This document shows positions 24,572 through 34,784 of a stretch of 64,000 nucleotides of DNA, piece after piece (position 1 is the stretch's first letter; the number at the start of each line of letters is the position of its first letter). The notes below the pieces were generated by a model that did not search any database, had not been told where the DNA came from, and saw only the letters and a list, made by a program, of their open reading frames with translations. The DNA is taken from NCBI GenBank assembly GCA_018806985.1, contig JADANN010000364.1, positions 5,449,001 to 5,513,000 on the forward strand, given 5' to 3'. Source of the stretch: Angiostrongylus vasorum. Its lineage: Eukaryota; Nematoda; Chromadorea; Rhabditida; Metastrongylidae. The position numbers and the translations under genes are program-made.

Positions 24572-27500
24572 AAAAGGTAAAAAAATGTAATGCATTTCAT
24601 CACTCAGGTGAAATCCAAAACAAAAACCTTGAAGTAAACAGGCGACTAATTATGTACGACGTGTTCCTAAGACTCAATGAAATAACGTAATATGAATACA
24701 AAATACTAGTTATACTTTTACCAATTCAACCGTTGGTATGATAATATCTACTGTTTTATTAGGTAGAGCATATTGACAAACTCCATTGGAAGTTGGAATT
24801 AAGAGCTATAAAAAAACAGAAAAAGAAGGATGGGAGTCATTTACCTATCGTCTTCATCCGAGAACATACGAGCATCACTCTCAGATCCTATAGTGGAGTC
24901 TTCAAACCGACGCCCTCGATGGCCTAAAAGCAATATCAGATTTTACGAGAACAAAATGGACTTCAAGGATCCTAAAGGCACACTTGCCGATAAGGTAGAA
25001 CGAAGCGTTTCCACTTAATTCACTCGTGAGTGATAAGTGACTGGTACGATGTAAGAATCCAATGAGATGACGCCGAGGAGAGGCATCAGGAGCGGCGCCA
25101 TTCTTCCCTTGATAGGAGCTTGTCGTATGACTGCCTGTGTACTTCCTCGTCCTCCTTTTTTGTTTCTGTTGTTCCTGCTCCTCAGTAAGGTTAATACCTT
25201 CATAAAGGGGTGGTAACATCTTGCTTTCTATTGCAGTCAGAGCCCTGCGTAATGACCTCGAGGGCACTAACCTTTGAATCCTCATCAACGGTCGACCGTT
25301 AGCAGAGTTATCAAATCGTCCTTCATAAGGAAAGTTGATTTCAACAGGCGTGGGACTGATTGTGACGTGAGTCGGTGGAACCTTTCTTTGTATGACTAGC
25401 GACGACGCGAGACAATCTCCTCGACAATCGTCAAGTGAACGGAGAGAAATGTCCACCACGTCTTTCACTTGCTGCTTGCTTCGTGAAATATTACTCAAGG
25501 CGGAGCGTGGTCGCAATAATTCCATGTGCGAGGAAAAACACCTTGACTTATGGGTGGTCGAATCACGTTGCTCATAATTAACATGGTTAGCTCCCACCAT
25601 AGTACATCCCTCAGATCTTCGCCTTTTGATAGGATGACTTATTGCAGCTTCCTCAGCTCTAATCTTATCCATTTTACTCTGGAATGATCCTAGCTTTTGC
25701 TCTTGTCGTATTGTGCTACTCATTACATCAGCTAATTTAGAAAAGGATGCTTCGGACTTATTTTTCCCATTACCATGTTTACATATATTGCTAAGAATTT
25801 CAGTGGTTGTCAAGCGTCTTGCACACTTTCTTAAAGATCTTTCCAGTCCGTCAATTATACCACTGACCCCTGGTATAACTGAAAGGGCTCTCTGAGACAT
25901 GAGACAAACTGTGCAACAGGATCCCTTTCGCCAGGTATGAGATATTACATTGCGAGTTACGACGTTCTCCACCGAACATCGTCGAGAAATTATTAGAACG
26001 TTCAACAACAAAAGAAACAAAGGCGCCACATTCTGGACGTTCTCTAATATTTTCCAAGCAGGACGCGTATTGGTGGCTATTGTAACTTACGGCAAAAAAA
26101 CACTTTTTAATGAAGAAAGACAACGAACGAAAGCAATCTAAGATGTATCAGCTGTTCAAATGAAATAACGATTTGGGAGAAATCCGTAAGAGAAGTACGC
26201 AATTTGTCTACGGCTCCTTTGAGCAGCAGTGTGACTTATGACAGTTTACAAAATAATGTGTGAATTAAGATAAATTATGACGAGAAACCTTTCGATTTAA
26301 GGCACAAGATGGTGAGAAATGTGCCATACAGAAAAATTAAGAAATAAAAACGTTAGATTGTAACTGAATATCTCAGAATATCAATGGATTGACAGGAAAT
26401 GCGATAAACAAACACTGCGAGAGGACGACGATCTTGATATTCCTCCCTCATCCTATCACTGTTACACGCTGATCATTAACAACCCTGTTCAGCTCAAAAA
26501 GTGCTCTCGATCGAGAGAAAAGAGGGCGAATTTCTGAGCAAACAATAGGGACACTATGAATAATTCCGTGTACAGTATTCGACAAACTGTCCACAAAAAG
26601 CTGGATACACTGCAGAAAATACTGGAGGACGTGCTAAGACCAAACTTGGCATTCAAATTTCATGGCGAAACAAAGCATAAATGGTAAATACAAAAGCGTC
26701 CGACGTTGATCAATCCCTGAGAGATCCGCCACGCATTCAACCTCCCCCAGCTTCGAGGTGATCGAACGAATGAATTTTTAGTTTGCACAGTGACCTGCGG
26801 TGGCTTTCTGATACATACAGTCAACGTTTCTGCCCTCCAAAACAACTCACCTACAATTCTCCAACCGCGAACATATGTAAGTTACGCACGCAAAGCTATG
26901 ACGTACTATGCACAAATAACTCTAAACCGCTACTCTTCTTGAAAATCGAGCGCAGGAAAAAGTCGGGAACTCTAGGCCACACTCAGAGACCGAATTTTTC
27001 TCAAGTGCCCGGATTCTTGAGAAAAAAAAACTGAGATTTCAAAAGATGAAAAGTTGGAAAGTAAATAACCTTGTGGAATCATAGTGTTAAGTCGAAAGAA
27101 GTGACAATAAACACTGTAGTAATGAAGAAAGATATTAAGAGAACCAATAATTCCTGCTATAACAGTATACAAGCGATACGCTGTGCTAAGACCGCTCAGA
27201 CATCTGACGAAAATAATGTACGTGCATTTTGTTGCACTAGCGACTCCAATCGCGAAGTGGTAAAATGGAAATAAAACGGCCATATGATGACCAAAAAACA
27301 TTTGGAGAATAGTGAAGGATATGCACGCACACTTAAAGTACTCAGCGAAACAATAAATTAGTCGAGATTATCACAACAGGCGCGCAAACCTGTGTTCGAT
27401 TCTCGCGATTTCTAGGGGGTTTTGAAAAAAAACCGCCAAAGCTTAAACCTTTCCTTTACCAATACAACATGTAGAAGAAAAAAAATGCATTCGGATACAG

Positions 27501-30500
27501 AACAGAATTTCGTTGTGAGCAAGACGTTATCCCAAGCTAAATAACCACAACTGGGACAAAAAACAGAACAACTAAAGTTAAACTTACTGACCTGCGATGT
27601 ACTGCGGCTGAACATGCTTCATGTTTATAGCTCCCTTCATATATTGTGGAACGGCGGCCGATACCATCGATTCGGAATCCGTACTTAGCACTAAAACGGT
27701 GGAGTGGATTGAAATGTGAAAAGAAAAAAACTATGGATCCATTTCAACTGTCAGAACAGTAATGATATCATATTCCTCTCGCGTTATGTGCAAATTAATT
27801 CGATTGCTATATGTAATTTGCAGAGCTCTTTCCTCTAAAGAACGAAGCAATTTTTTTTATTTTACTGTGGACCATCGACTCGGATCATCGGCTCTGAATT
27901 TATCAATCTCGCATAAGCTTATAAAGGAAAGATTGCATTTTTCTACTTCATACAACTTTTCTTTCCCAATTTAACCTCATCATTAGTTTAGAATAAACTT
28001 TTGCATAAGGCCAGTTGACAAAGGAGACTTCACTATGAAAAAAAACTTATAGATTCATGAACAAGTTTTTTACAAGTGCAAACAGATTAATGTAATTTAC
28101 AAATGCAATAATAACAGTTATTGCTGTTACGCTTCTCACTTGACAAAATTATTCGCTGCAACATCAAACTGTCTTATAACTTCCTACAAATCGGTAACGG
28201 TCACAGAGTAGTGAAGACTTCAATGCACAAAAAACTTCGCAAAGAAAATCGTGGCTAAAAGAATCTTTACCAATATGTGAAGAAAAACTCCACATTCTTC
28301 ACAGCATTGTGAAGTTTCTGATTAGAGCCTTTTGGAGTTCATCTACATCTACTACTAACAGCAATCCAAACCTGAACTACATCGACATTTCTAATTTGAA
28401 AATTGGCAACTCGGTAACGTTTGGCACCACTTATATGCATTAGTGCCCTTCTATCTAAGTTTTTTTTGTGATCTCAGCATTTGAAAGCAGTCCCATGAGG
28501 GTAAATGGGCAGCTATTCATCTACTTAACTGCATACATTCAGAGGTGATGAATGGCATCATCACACCCGAACATCCAATAATTTGACAGGCGGCTTAATC
28601 ACCCACAATATACTTTGGTAAAAAAATCATCCAGTCATATTCAAAAAAGAAAAAAAAACTTACAACTATTATCATATTGGTGTGCCGCGTGACGATAGGC
28701 GTTTTGACTGAGATGATACATGCTTGTTGGAGCTGGTCCCGGCACCTACACAACAGTGACACTCTCTCCAAAGTAATTAGCACTACGATGATTATTGTAA
28801 AAGAGTAGAAGGCCATGTAATAAACACCATGTGATGTCGTGCATTCTTTGGGAGACCTGATGATCCTCCATCGGAATGCGTTGATCCTTCAGTAGTAAGA
28901 AGAAACAACTCAAAACGACCATTCGATGAACGATGTAACCGTTCCATGTCATCACGAATTTCCGCTTTTACTTCACTGAAAGTAAAAAGAATTTAAGGTG
29001 TTGACATCGGTGCGTATCAGAACAGTCAGAATATAACAAAATTGAGAATCCACTATCTAATCTTCCTACGTAGTTACTAGTCACAATAATACAGTTACAA
29101 GTGGATAATTAAAAGTAGGAAGCAAACTCATTCACTAAAAACGTAAAACTATCACTTCCTAACTTTCGTCACTCAGATCTCAAACTACCGAATGCTTCAC
29201 TGAATTTCATGGATGAGACACGAGTTCAACCAATGAATTTGAGGTGACGTCGCAAATTTGTTCCTTAGCATTTAATCTGACTAGTAAGGTGCCTGAGGGA
29301 TCAGTTCGAAAACACCACTTGAATAGAACTCTACCTCACAGTAGCAACCAGACTTTTCTTGGGAGTCAATCAGCGATGAAAATATACATCTCAATGCATC
29401 GTTTCTTAAAAGTAATGTGCGCTAGGAAATAACAAGAACAATGATAATAAATAATATTCTAAAAGGATAAAGGATAAAGCTCTCGGGGTTGACCAATCTC
29501 TGAGGGATGCGCAACGCATTCAGCTTCATTAAGCATTGTTGGAGGTTACTGAATGCATTTTTGACATATACAGTGACTCGCGGTGGTCCATCGATGTATC
29601 GAGTAAGTGTTGCTATCCTCCCAGACAAGTCTGGTACCAATTTGCCGACCCCGAAGGGTTGCAGGGCTTGGTGAGCCTCAGGAGCGGGGATTATCCCATG
29701 TGTATTGGAGAGCGCCTCCGACCACTGTGCTACACGCGCCCCAGAATGGAAATGATACAATACATCAAGAAAATGAAGCAAATTGTACACAGCGTATAAC
29801 TTTCTTTACTTCCTGCCCTCTTCATTAATGCTTTCTGGCCAAAGGACTAATCATGACTAACTGTATTGGCGAAGAGTATGAAATGTTCCTGAACCTTTGA
29901 ATTTTTTCTCGACGACGAATGAATTAAAATTAAAGGTTCCCAGGGTAAATGCAAGAGGGGATTTGTACCATGAATTTAGCAAAACAAATGTATTGGTAAC
30001 TACTCACCATCCTGTATCCTGATCAAGGGCTTTGCAATAATATTTGAAATTAGAACGCATGAGTACCCGCTTTACATCTCCCAAGGTAATCAGGTCAGGG
30101 GGAACATGTACTTCAGTCAGATAAGGTGTTGGTTCATCGTCGATGTGGTAGTACACCTAAAAATCATTAGGAAAATGTACGTGCTCACTTGCAATTAATC
30201 TTAAACCTCTCGGTTTTTTGATAACTTAGTTTTCATTTTCCAAAATATCTTTTTAATGATATGAAAATATAGAGATATAAACACGAAGCTGACAAGTCAG
30301 TATACATCGAAACAAGCTTCTGACTCGTACTTTAGTGCTCGTGGCTGGGAATGGTTGGTTTACGATGGTGTTCGGTTGTACTTCAGAAACCATTGAAACT
30401 TCAGTATCAACCATGGATGATAGGCCATTTGTTCCTAAAAAAAACTGTTTTTGATGTTTTCCAATCATCACTAGGTTATGTTCCTCATAGACTCGTAAGA

Positions 30501-31308
30501 GTTGTCCCTTCTCAATACAAAGTTTACTTCAAATTGTTAACATATCTATGGATTTTCACTTTCTACAGAAGCTACAAAGCTAAAATCGCGCATAAACTGC
30601 TCGCCAAATAATTCCGTAACCTCAGCGAAATGTTCCTGGACCTAAATTTTTTTCCCAAAAAAAACAGCTTTATTAGCACCTACCGTTTTACCCTCCGATT
30701 TTTAGACGCTGACACTACCGCATAACTCACTAACACTATGGGTCCCTCTAAGATTCAAAAAATCAAAATACCTTAGCCTTTCAGTGTTTTTTCACCTTCA
30801 CGACATCCTATTAGATTAGAAAGGAAAACCAGCCAAAAAAAAGTAGTTAAATCCATAATGATGCTGAGATATTTGGAGAACTCCGGACCGCAGGTGTCTG
30901 CGGTTGGAATGGAACGCGATATTACCCTTTCCGAGAGCTAACGCGTTCACCACCACACCATGAAGGTCTTTCGCTTCGTCTGTCTCTCAGCTAGTTTTCT
31001 ATCTAGCAGTGCCGTCGCAAACACCCGTCAACGGGATTGATCTGGGAAGCACAAATCGGCACTGAATCCAGATAATCTGAGGTTGTAGTTAAAATCACAA
31101 TGTTAACCTTTTGTAGTAGCCAACAAATAGAAAGGTGGAACGTTTTATCGAAATTCTGTTGAAAAACATACCTTCTCTAAGAACATCGGCCAATGCTTCA
31201 CTATTCACCGTATCATCGAGATTTATGTCACGAGCCTTTTCAACAAGAACATTTGACTCGACACCGGAGGATGAGTCCATGTCTTCCAAGTGTTTTTGGG
31301 AAGACATT
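14692..31308 (-). CDS. dsh: Dishevelled (Wnt pathway scaffold), complete 16-exon gene, 716 aa
   Basis: Cytoplasmic scaffold that links Frizzled receptors to beta-catenin and planar-polarity outputs. Sixteen exons with GT-AG introns join in phase and total 2151 nt. Residues about 81-160 form the DIX polymerisation domain ([18 protein letters not shown]). Residues about 207-310 are linker, with DSESMVS, an acidic stretch, a basic KQRRRRQ block and RASSFSSIT. Residues about 312-402 are PDZ ([34 protein letters not shown]). Residues about 500-583 are DEP ([21 protein letters not shown]). The C-terminus carries [11 protein letters not shown] and YEFFVDNL, matching the conserved dishevelled tail. 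The ATG at 31307 was chosen because a splice acceptor abuts it. An 80-residue extension precedes DIX, whereas in vertebrate DVL proteins DIX is essentially N-terminal. The exon 13 donor is the least certain junction. Whether this is the dsh-1, dsh-2 or mig-5 orthologue cannot be told without a tree. Confidence 0.95.
14885..15166 (-). mobile_element. SINE family A copy in dsh intron 15
   Basis: Full-length, head at 15166 (GTAGCGCAGTGGTCGGAGGC), core GCAAATTGGTGCCAGACTTG, tail TTTATCCTTTATTTC. Same orientation as dsh. Confidence 0.85.
15451..15602 (-). CDS. dsh: dsh exon 15
   Basis: Encodes [15 protein letters not shown] and a Gly/Ser-rich [13 protein letters not shown] stretch, resembling the Gly-Ser tract of other dishevelled C-termini. 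The acceptor is ATATTTTAG and the donor AAGAG|GTTTCT, phase 2. Confidence 0.88.
16392..16525 (+). mobile_element. Family D, 3' fragment in dsh intron 14
   Basis: Starts in GGGTGACGTTGGCTACTC and ends GGCGGGCCATCCAATTATCC. 5' truncated, as expected of target-primed insertion. Confidence 0.7.
16889..17085 (+). mobile_element. SINE family C copy in dsh intron 14
   Basis: GTGGTGCAGTGTGTAATACG head, then GAGAATATCTCAGCATCGTT, the diagnostic 3' block of this family. Antisense to dsh. Confidence 0.7.
17949..18052 (-). CDS. dsh: dsh exon 14
   Basis: Encodes [17 protein letters not shown] and the start of the Pro/Ser-rich C-terminal region. The acceptor is CATTACAG and the donor ATG|GTAAGC, phase 0. 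The upstream intron is 4114 bp and carries the antisense RTE element. Confidence 0.82.
18700..21898 (+). mobile_element. RTE-type non-LTR retrotransposon, nearly full length, decayed
   Basis: Lies antisense inside dsh intron 13. It codes for an AP-type endonuclease followed by a reverse transcriptase, with frameshifts and at least one in-frame stop. The 3' end is a short tandem tail, AAGTATCTAAGTATCCAAGTA-like, at 21876-21898; RTE clade elements typically end in such short repeats rather than poly(A). The upstream 150 bp before the coding start looks like its 5' UTR. Decay is modest and the RT motifs are intact, implying a relatively recent insertion. Confidence 0.9.
18990..21735 (+). pseudogene. 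RTE endonuclease-reverse transcriptase polyprotein, broken
   Basis: Endonuclease: [20 protein letters not shown] near 19010, an in-frame TGA at 19098, [11 protein letters not shown] and [12 protein letters not shown] near 19300, DLNARIGK near 19420, [12 protein letters not shown] near 19613 and [10 protein letters not shown] near 19700. Reverse transcriptase: [19 protein letters not shown] near 20635, motif [14 protein letters not shown] at about 20720-20760, motif [11 protein letters not shown] near 21018. The C-terminal [15 protein letters not shown] is near 21570. The frame shifts near 19490, 20130, 20950, 21110 and 21290, so no intact protein is made. Confidence 0.92.
22167..22422 (-). 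CDS. dsh: dsh exon 13, DEP domain
   Basis: Nearly the whole DEP domain: [48 protein letters not shown]. The acceptor is CTTTTTAG. The donor used, GCCG|GTGCGG (phase 1), is the one that joins exon 14 in frame. A stronger-looking donor at 22150 (TCT|GTAATT, phase 2) would break the frame unless an unseen small exon intervenes. Confidence 0.9.
22752..22903 (-). CDS. dsh: dsh exon 12, PDZ-DEP linker
   Basis: A Ser/Thr/Gly/Pro-rich linker that ends [12 protein letters not shown], leading into DEP. The acceptor is TTGTTTAG and the donor AAG|GTCGAT, phase 0. Confidence 0.9.
22975..23153 (-). CDS. dsh: dsh exon 11, PDZ end and conserved post-PDZ block
   Basis: Encodes IKLTVAKC (last PDZ strand), then [20 protein letters not shown] and the PDZ-DEP linker. 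The acceptor is GTTTTAG and the donor GAAG|GTGAGT, phase 1. Confidence 0.94.
23259..23367 (-). CDS. dsh: dsh exon 10, PDZ middle
   Basis: Encodes [15 protein letters not shown] and [15 protein letters not shown]. The acceptor is TTTCTAAAG and the donor CTAAG|GTGGGT, phase 2. Confidence 0.94.
23563..23694 (-). CDS. dsh: dsh exon 9, PDZ first part
   Basis: Encodes [14 protein letters not shown] and [11 protein letters not shown], with the PDZ carboxylate-binding loop FLGI. The acceptor TAAATTAAG is unusually poor in T, but it is the only one that keeps the frame. The donor is AAAG|GTATTA, phase 1. Confidence 0.92.
23770..23891 (-). CDS. dsh: dsh exon 8, basic linker
   Basis: Encodes [10 protein letters not shown], the basic [12 protein letters not shown] block and RASSFSSIT, all typical of the region just before PDZ. 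The acceptor is TATATTTAG and the donor ACTG|GTATGC, phase 1. Confidence 0.93.
24519..24571 (+). repeat. (AG)n microsatellite in dsh intron 7
   Basis: 21 uninterrupted AG units followed by a short GGAGAGGGAGG run. Confidence 0.97.
24845..24923 (-). CDS. dsh: dsh exon 7
   Basis: Encodes [16 protein letters not shown] then the acidic FSDEDDR, matching the acidic pre-PDZ linker. The acceptor is TGCTTTTAG and the donor ATAG|GTAAAT, phase 2. The preceding intron is 2668 bp and contains an unrelated open frame. Confidence 0.88.
24926..26100 (-). pseudogene. Unidentified long open frame nested in dsh intron 6
   Basis: A frame of about 360 codons runs on the dsh strand inside the intron between exons 6 and 7. 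It is rich in Ser, Arg and Lys, with [35 protein letters not shown] and [15 protein letters not shown] second overlapping frame continues upstream of 25.9 kb ([18 protein letters not shown]), suggesting one frameshift. It cannot be part of dsh, because exons 6 and 7 join in phase without it and its frame into exon 7 hits a stop. A length over 1 kb without stops in AT-rich intron DNA argues for a coding origin: either a retrocopy or a nested gene. No family recognised. Confidence 0.45.
26690..26880 (-). mobile_element. SINE family A fragment in dsh intron 6
   Basis: Keeps the 3' third (GATCAATCCCTGAGAGATCC region) and a degraded middle. Head not recognisable. Confidence 0.5.
27592..27690 (-). 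CDS. dsh: dsh exon 6
   Basis: Carries [11 protein letters not shown], the counterpart of the TESMVS motif downstream of DIX in animal dishevelled proteins. The acceptor is CGTTTTAG and the donor GCAG|GTCAGT, phase 1. Confidence 0.9.
27867..27902 (+). repeat. Truncated copy of the Penelope 5' repeat
   Basis: GACTCGGATCATCGGCTCTG (27877-27896) is identical to 56373-56392, and the bases just upstream are similar. The copy ends inside the hammerhead-like core. It lies in dsh intron 5. Confidence 0.45.
28664..28745 (-). CDS. dsh: dsh exon 5
   Basis: Encodes a linker beginning [14 protein letters not shown]. The acceptor is TTGTGTAG and the donor AGTT|GTAAGT, phase 1. The frame is fixed by exon 6, and another frame contains a stop. 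Confidence 0.85.
28828..28975 (-). CDS. dsh: dsh exon 4, DIX domain second part
   Basis: Encodes [13 protein letters not shown] and [12 protein letters not shown], the end of DIX, then a Ser/Gly linker. The acceptor is ACTTTCAG. The donor ATG|GTGTTT is chosen over an AG|GTCTCC alternative because only it gives an open frame into exon 5. Confidence 0.88.
29460..29746 (-). mobile_element. SINE family A copy in dsh intron 3
   Basis: The best-preserved copy: head GTGTAGCACAGTGGTCGGAG, core GGTACCAGACTTGTCTGGGA, tail ending (TTTATCC)2 at 29463-29478. Confidence 0.88.
30008..30156 (-). CDS. dsh: dsh exon 3, DIX domain first part
   Basis: Encodes [19 protein letters not shown] and the rest of the first DIX strands and helix, ending KALDQDTG. 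The acceptor is ATTTTTAG and the donor ATG|GTGAGT, phase 2. The match to the DIX consensus is unmistakable. Confidence 0.95.
30331..30434 (-). CDS. dsh: dsh exon 2
   Basis: Encodes residues 46-80, the end of the pre-DIX extension. The acceptor is TTTTTTTTAG and the donor AAA|GTACGA leaves phase 0. It ends in STK directly before the DIX domain. Confidence 0.85.
30850..31075 (-). mobile_element. SINE family C copy in dsh intron 1
   Basis: Plus strand shows ATGCTGAGATATTTGGAGAA, then a short hairpin CCGCAGGTGTCTGCGG, then the head complement. A further conserved block (31010-31075) is shared with the copy at 43.4-43.7 kb. Confidence 0.7.
31172..31308 (-). CDS. dsh: dsh exon 1 (start codon 31307-31305)
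   Basis: Encodes residues 1-45, an acidic and polar N-terminal extension starting [22 protein letters not shown] acceptor ends one base before the ATG. The donor is G|GTATG, phase 1. This segment is dishevelled-specific only by its linkage to the following exons. Confidence 0.85.
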
Positions 31309-31321
31309 CTGAAGAACAAAA
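31309..31321 (-). promoter_or_regulatory. Probable spliced-leader acceptor of dsh
   Basis: TTTTGTTCTTCAG lies one base before the dsh ATG. Nematode mRNAs are commonly trans-spliced this close to the start codon. It could instead be an ordinary acceptor of an intron following an upstream 5' UTR exon. Confidence 0.55.
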
Positions 31322-31911
31322 ATAAATAAATAAGCGGTAGTGGAAAATAAACAAACATGACAAGAAAACGAACTAATCAATGGAAAACTGCGAACAAATT
31401 GTGAAAAGCCGGAGGAGAGAAATAGTGAGAGAAAGTGTCTCGGATTGAGTTACTCTGTCCAGAGCAGTATGTTTGCAGGATCAATAGTGAAAGAGTCAGG
31501 TGCAATACTGAGTGGAGAGCTTGTCGCTTCGGAGCCAGTAGTTCATTAAGGGTGAAAAAACATTGAATGACACGAATGCGATGACAACCACATCTGCCAA
31601 CACCGAAAAATCAACTAATGTTACTCACAAAATAAAATGAGTTGAACAAAAAACAACGCAAAGAAATAAAAAAAAGAGGAAAAGACTAGATGAAAAAAGA
31701 AACAAGAAAAGCGAAACCAGCATATCCATGAATTTTTACAGAATTTTAAATGAGACAAAAGAACGTCAAGTTTGAAACCAACAGCAAAAGGCGATTAACT
31801 CAGAGCTTCTAGTGCTTATTAAAGGACGCGTAAGTGCAACGAAGCTACTCAGTACTCGGTCAGAGCTCACTTTAGTGATGAATTTCATATGAACTTGGTC
31901 AACAAGAATAA

Positions 31912-32196
31912 AAACGATAAAAGATAAATCTCTCGGTGTTGATCAATCCCTGAGGGATGCGCAATGCATATTCGGCTTCACTAAGCATCGTTAGAGGTGA
32001 CTGAACGCATATCTGGCCTCTACAATGACTTACGGTGGCTTACCGATGCATCGAGCCAGTGCTATTATTCTCCCAGACAAGTCCGCTACTAATTTGCTGA
32101 TCCCGGAGAAATGGAAGGCTTGGTGGGCCTGGAGCGCGCGGACCGATCCCATGTGTACTGCACAGCGTCTCCGACCACTGCGCTACATGAGCCCCT
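31912..32196 (-). mobile_element. SINE family A copy
   Basis: Complete: head ATGTAGCGCAGTGGTCGGAG, B-box-like GGGATCGGTCC, core and 3' GATTGATCAACACCGAGAG block. Just upstream of dsh. Confidence 0.85.
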
Positions 32197-33422
32197 TGGT
32201 GAATAAGGACAAAGCAAAAATTTAGTAGTGATGCGAACAGAAATGAGAAGCTCAATGGTCATTAAAACCATCAAAAGTGAAGTCAAACATGTTAGAAAGT
32301 GCTTCACTAGACTCTTAATCACTTATTCAGTAAGTTAAGTTCCCTTTTGTTTGAACAAGTGAAGCCTTCTTATGCTTCGTCTATCACTGAAAGACTTCAG
32401 CACAAGAAACAATAAGCTTTCTGCACTCCCCAACATGGACATCGAGATATTCACACTTCCGAAAGTGGGAGCTCTCACCAGCTATGGAACTGAAGAAAGA
32501 AGTAAAACGTAAGAGGGAAAAAAACATGCATCAATATAAGTGAACTAAAGTAAAGTAAAGACAAAATACATGTGTGAATAGAACGACACAACCTCTCTAC
32601 TCGCTTTATTGTTGAGATTTTCTCATAACAGCGGTCGTAGGTTGCCCTTTGAGAATAGATGATAGCCTGAATAATGGATTTGTTCTGCACATGTTTGCAT
32701 GAATACTGAGGTAACAATAAAGATACTAATCTATCAAAAACCATTTAACTTTGTACCTATGCACGAGATCTTAGTGGAGAATATTGGTCTTTAGATTTTG
32801 TACACATTCGCGATGGTGATAAATCTTCGATAAGTAAACTAACTAACTACCTGTGGAGTTGATCAGCTTGTAGGCAAGACTGTGTCCTAACGCCGCAACG
32901 GTAGATGTGAGCTCTTTAAAACATTACCTTAACTTAAGATTTGACATAGAAGTTCCCAAAGTTGATAACAGAGTTCGATTTTATGGAATGTTTAAGATAA
33001 TCGAGGTAGCAGTTAACATAACCCATGTAATTCCAGGAGATAACTGTCTTATACCGGACGAAATCCTGCCTATTTAACGGATTCTTTGCCGAAATACGAA
33101 GGTCCATGAAGGGGGGAAAAAAGGGAAAGTCATCACTGAAGGATAAGCAAAACTGCATCTTTTTGGAAGAGGCACATGAAATCCAATGATTTCTGTTTCA
33201 ATCAATAAACTTTGCCATTAGCTTCTTGGATTATTAAGTTAACACAAGGTTGATAAAAAGGTTTAGTCGTCTAACGAGATAGACTATAATTTTCAAACCC
33301 ACCGTCATTTACCCTCGGTAGTAATAATCTATACTTAACTACGACAATACAACACAATTCGATACTTACTATATTATTACTGCACTATGTTGCATATATA
33401 CTTTACTGCTACATTACTACTA
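32197..33422. other. No recognised feature
   Basis: Intergenic DNA upstream of dsh, between a SINE A and a family D element. Confidence 0.5.
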
Positions 33423-33815
33423 CTATCCCTCCAACGATTTACCGCCTTATCGTGGCTGGGTGGTGTTCCTGGGTGGCGGGCTGCGATGTACAGCGGGCGG
33501 ATTCATCACCCTGGCAAGGTCTCCCAAGCTGAGAAGGAGTCTGCCGTTTCCATCAGGAAGCCTAGCTGACAGTAAACCAATACCGCGATCCACCACCGTC
33601 CTGGTATCAAACTAGTTGCAAGGTGACAAATCTCCCTCTGATCGACAACGGCGGCGACTGCCCGTGGTGGTGACGACCTGGGGTAGACGTTGGCTAGGAT
33701 GACCTCGGAACTCCAGGGAAACACAACGGCTGAACCAGCAGAACTCCGAAAAAAATGTATATTATTCTGAGGCCCGCAAACCAGTGAGGATGGGCCATCT
33801 AAGTATTCAAGTGTA
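33423..33815 (+). mobile_element. Family D copy
   Basis: Same layout as 12898-13297: CTCCAACGATTTACCGCC start, GCGATGTACAGCGGGCGGAT, AGGAAGCCTAGCTGACAG, GACAACGGCGGCGACTGC, then the RTE-type 3' end with AAGTATTCAAGTG. Confidence 0.75.
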
Positions 33816-33864
33816 TATTACTATACTCTATTACTACCATACAAAATACTTAGTTTAACAATCC

Positions 33865-33970
33865 AAGAAGGTATTGACGTAGATTCGAGCGTTCGTTCCC
33901 CCACCAGAGACACTTGCGGTCCGGAGTTTTGCAAATATCTCAGCATCATTACGCTTGATGTGGGCTATTA
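33865..33970 (+). mobile_element. SINE family C fragment
   Basis: Keeps the B-box region GAGCGTTCGTTCCCCC and GTCCGGAGTTTTGCAAATAT with CTCAGCATCATTACG. Head A box lost. Confidence 0.65.
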
Positions 33971-34784
33971 TTAATCCTGAGGTTAAATGATGATTGGTTC
34001 GAAAAATATCTACCACCATCTTTACCATACTGTTGCCTAAAAAGTTAGGAATCTTATCATTGCTCAAGTCTAAGTTTACCGGAGTAAATTCATGTCATTA
34101 CTAAGGTATTAAAGTAGTAAACTCCACTAAGGTTAACTCTACACTGAACTAATTTAGGGAAAGTTCAAGAAATGCAAGGTGATTAGTCCTAAGATTGTTC
34201 GAACTTGAAAGAAAAAATGTTATCCGGCTGGAAAGAAAACGATGGATTTGGATAATCTTAATTGGAGATGGTAAAAGACAAATATTACTAGAAGATAGAA
34301 ATTAATAATGGGGAAAAAGATGCAAGAAAACAGGAAAGAGAAGAAAAAGAAAGAAGTAAGTGAACCTACCGAAATTCTGAAGACCTTTTTTTTCCTTTAA
34401 ACCATCACTAACCCAGCTTTGCTCAGTAATGGACAATAAAGTGAGAAAATGAGTGAAAAGAAAGAAAGAAGACAAAAGGTCGATGGCACAATAGCCAGTA
34501 GGAAAAAAAGGCATCGCCATCAAGACCAATATAACCCAAAAGCCAGTTATAAAGCCTTGAAATGAATAATAGTGAAGAAAAAACTATTAGCAGTAGCACC
34601 TACGACATACTAGGAAATACCTTTTGCAGCACCTAATATTCTCTAAAGAAAGCCTGATGTTTAAACGGATATGATCTAAAGGCAAGCATGTTAATCAACG
34701 AAAACACGAAAATTTATCCAGAAATCTGTTTGATGACATGGAAAAGGTCAATCAAGCCATACGCTATTCTCTCGGAGGGTCAAG

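Noticed and set aside
27360..27410. TGTTCGATTCTCGC, resembling a B box
   Set aside because: No A box at the right distance and no repeat body; probably chance.
29460..29746. tRNA genes at the many A-box/B-box pairs
   Set aside because: No copy folds into a complete cloverleaf with acceptor and anticodon stems, and each is the head of a longer repeated SINE.
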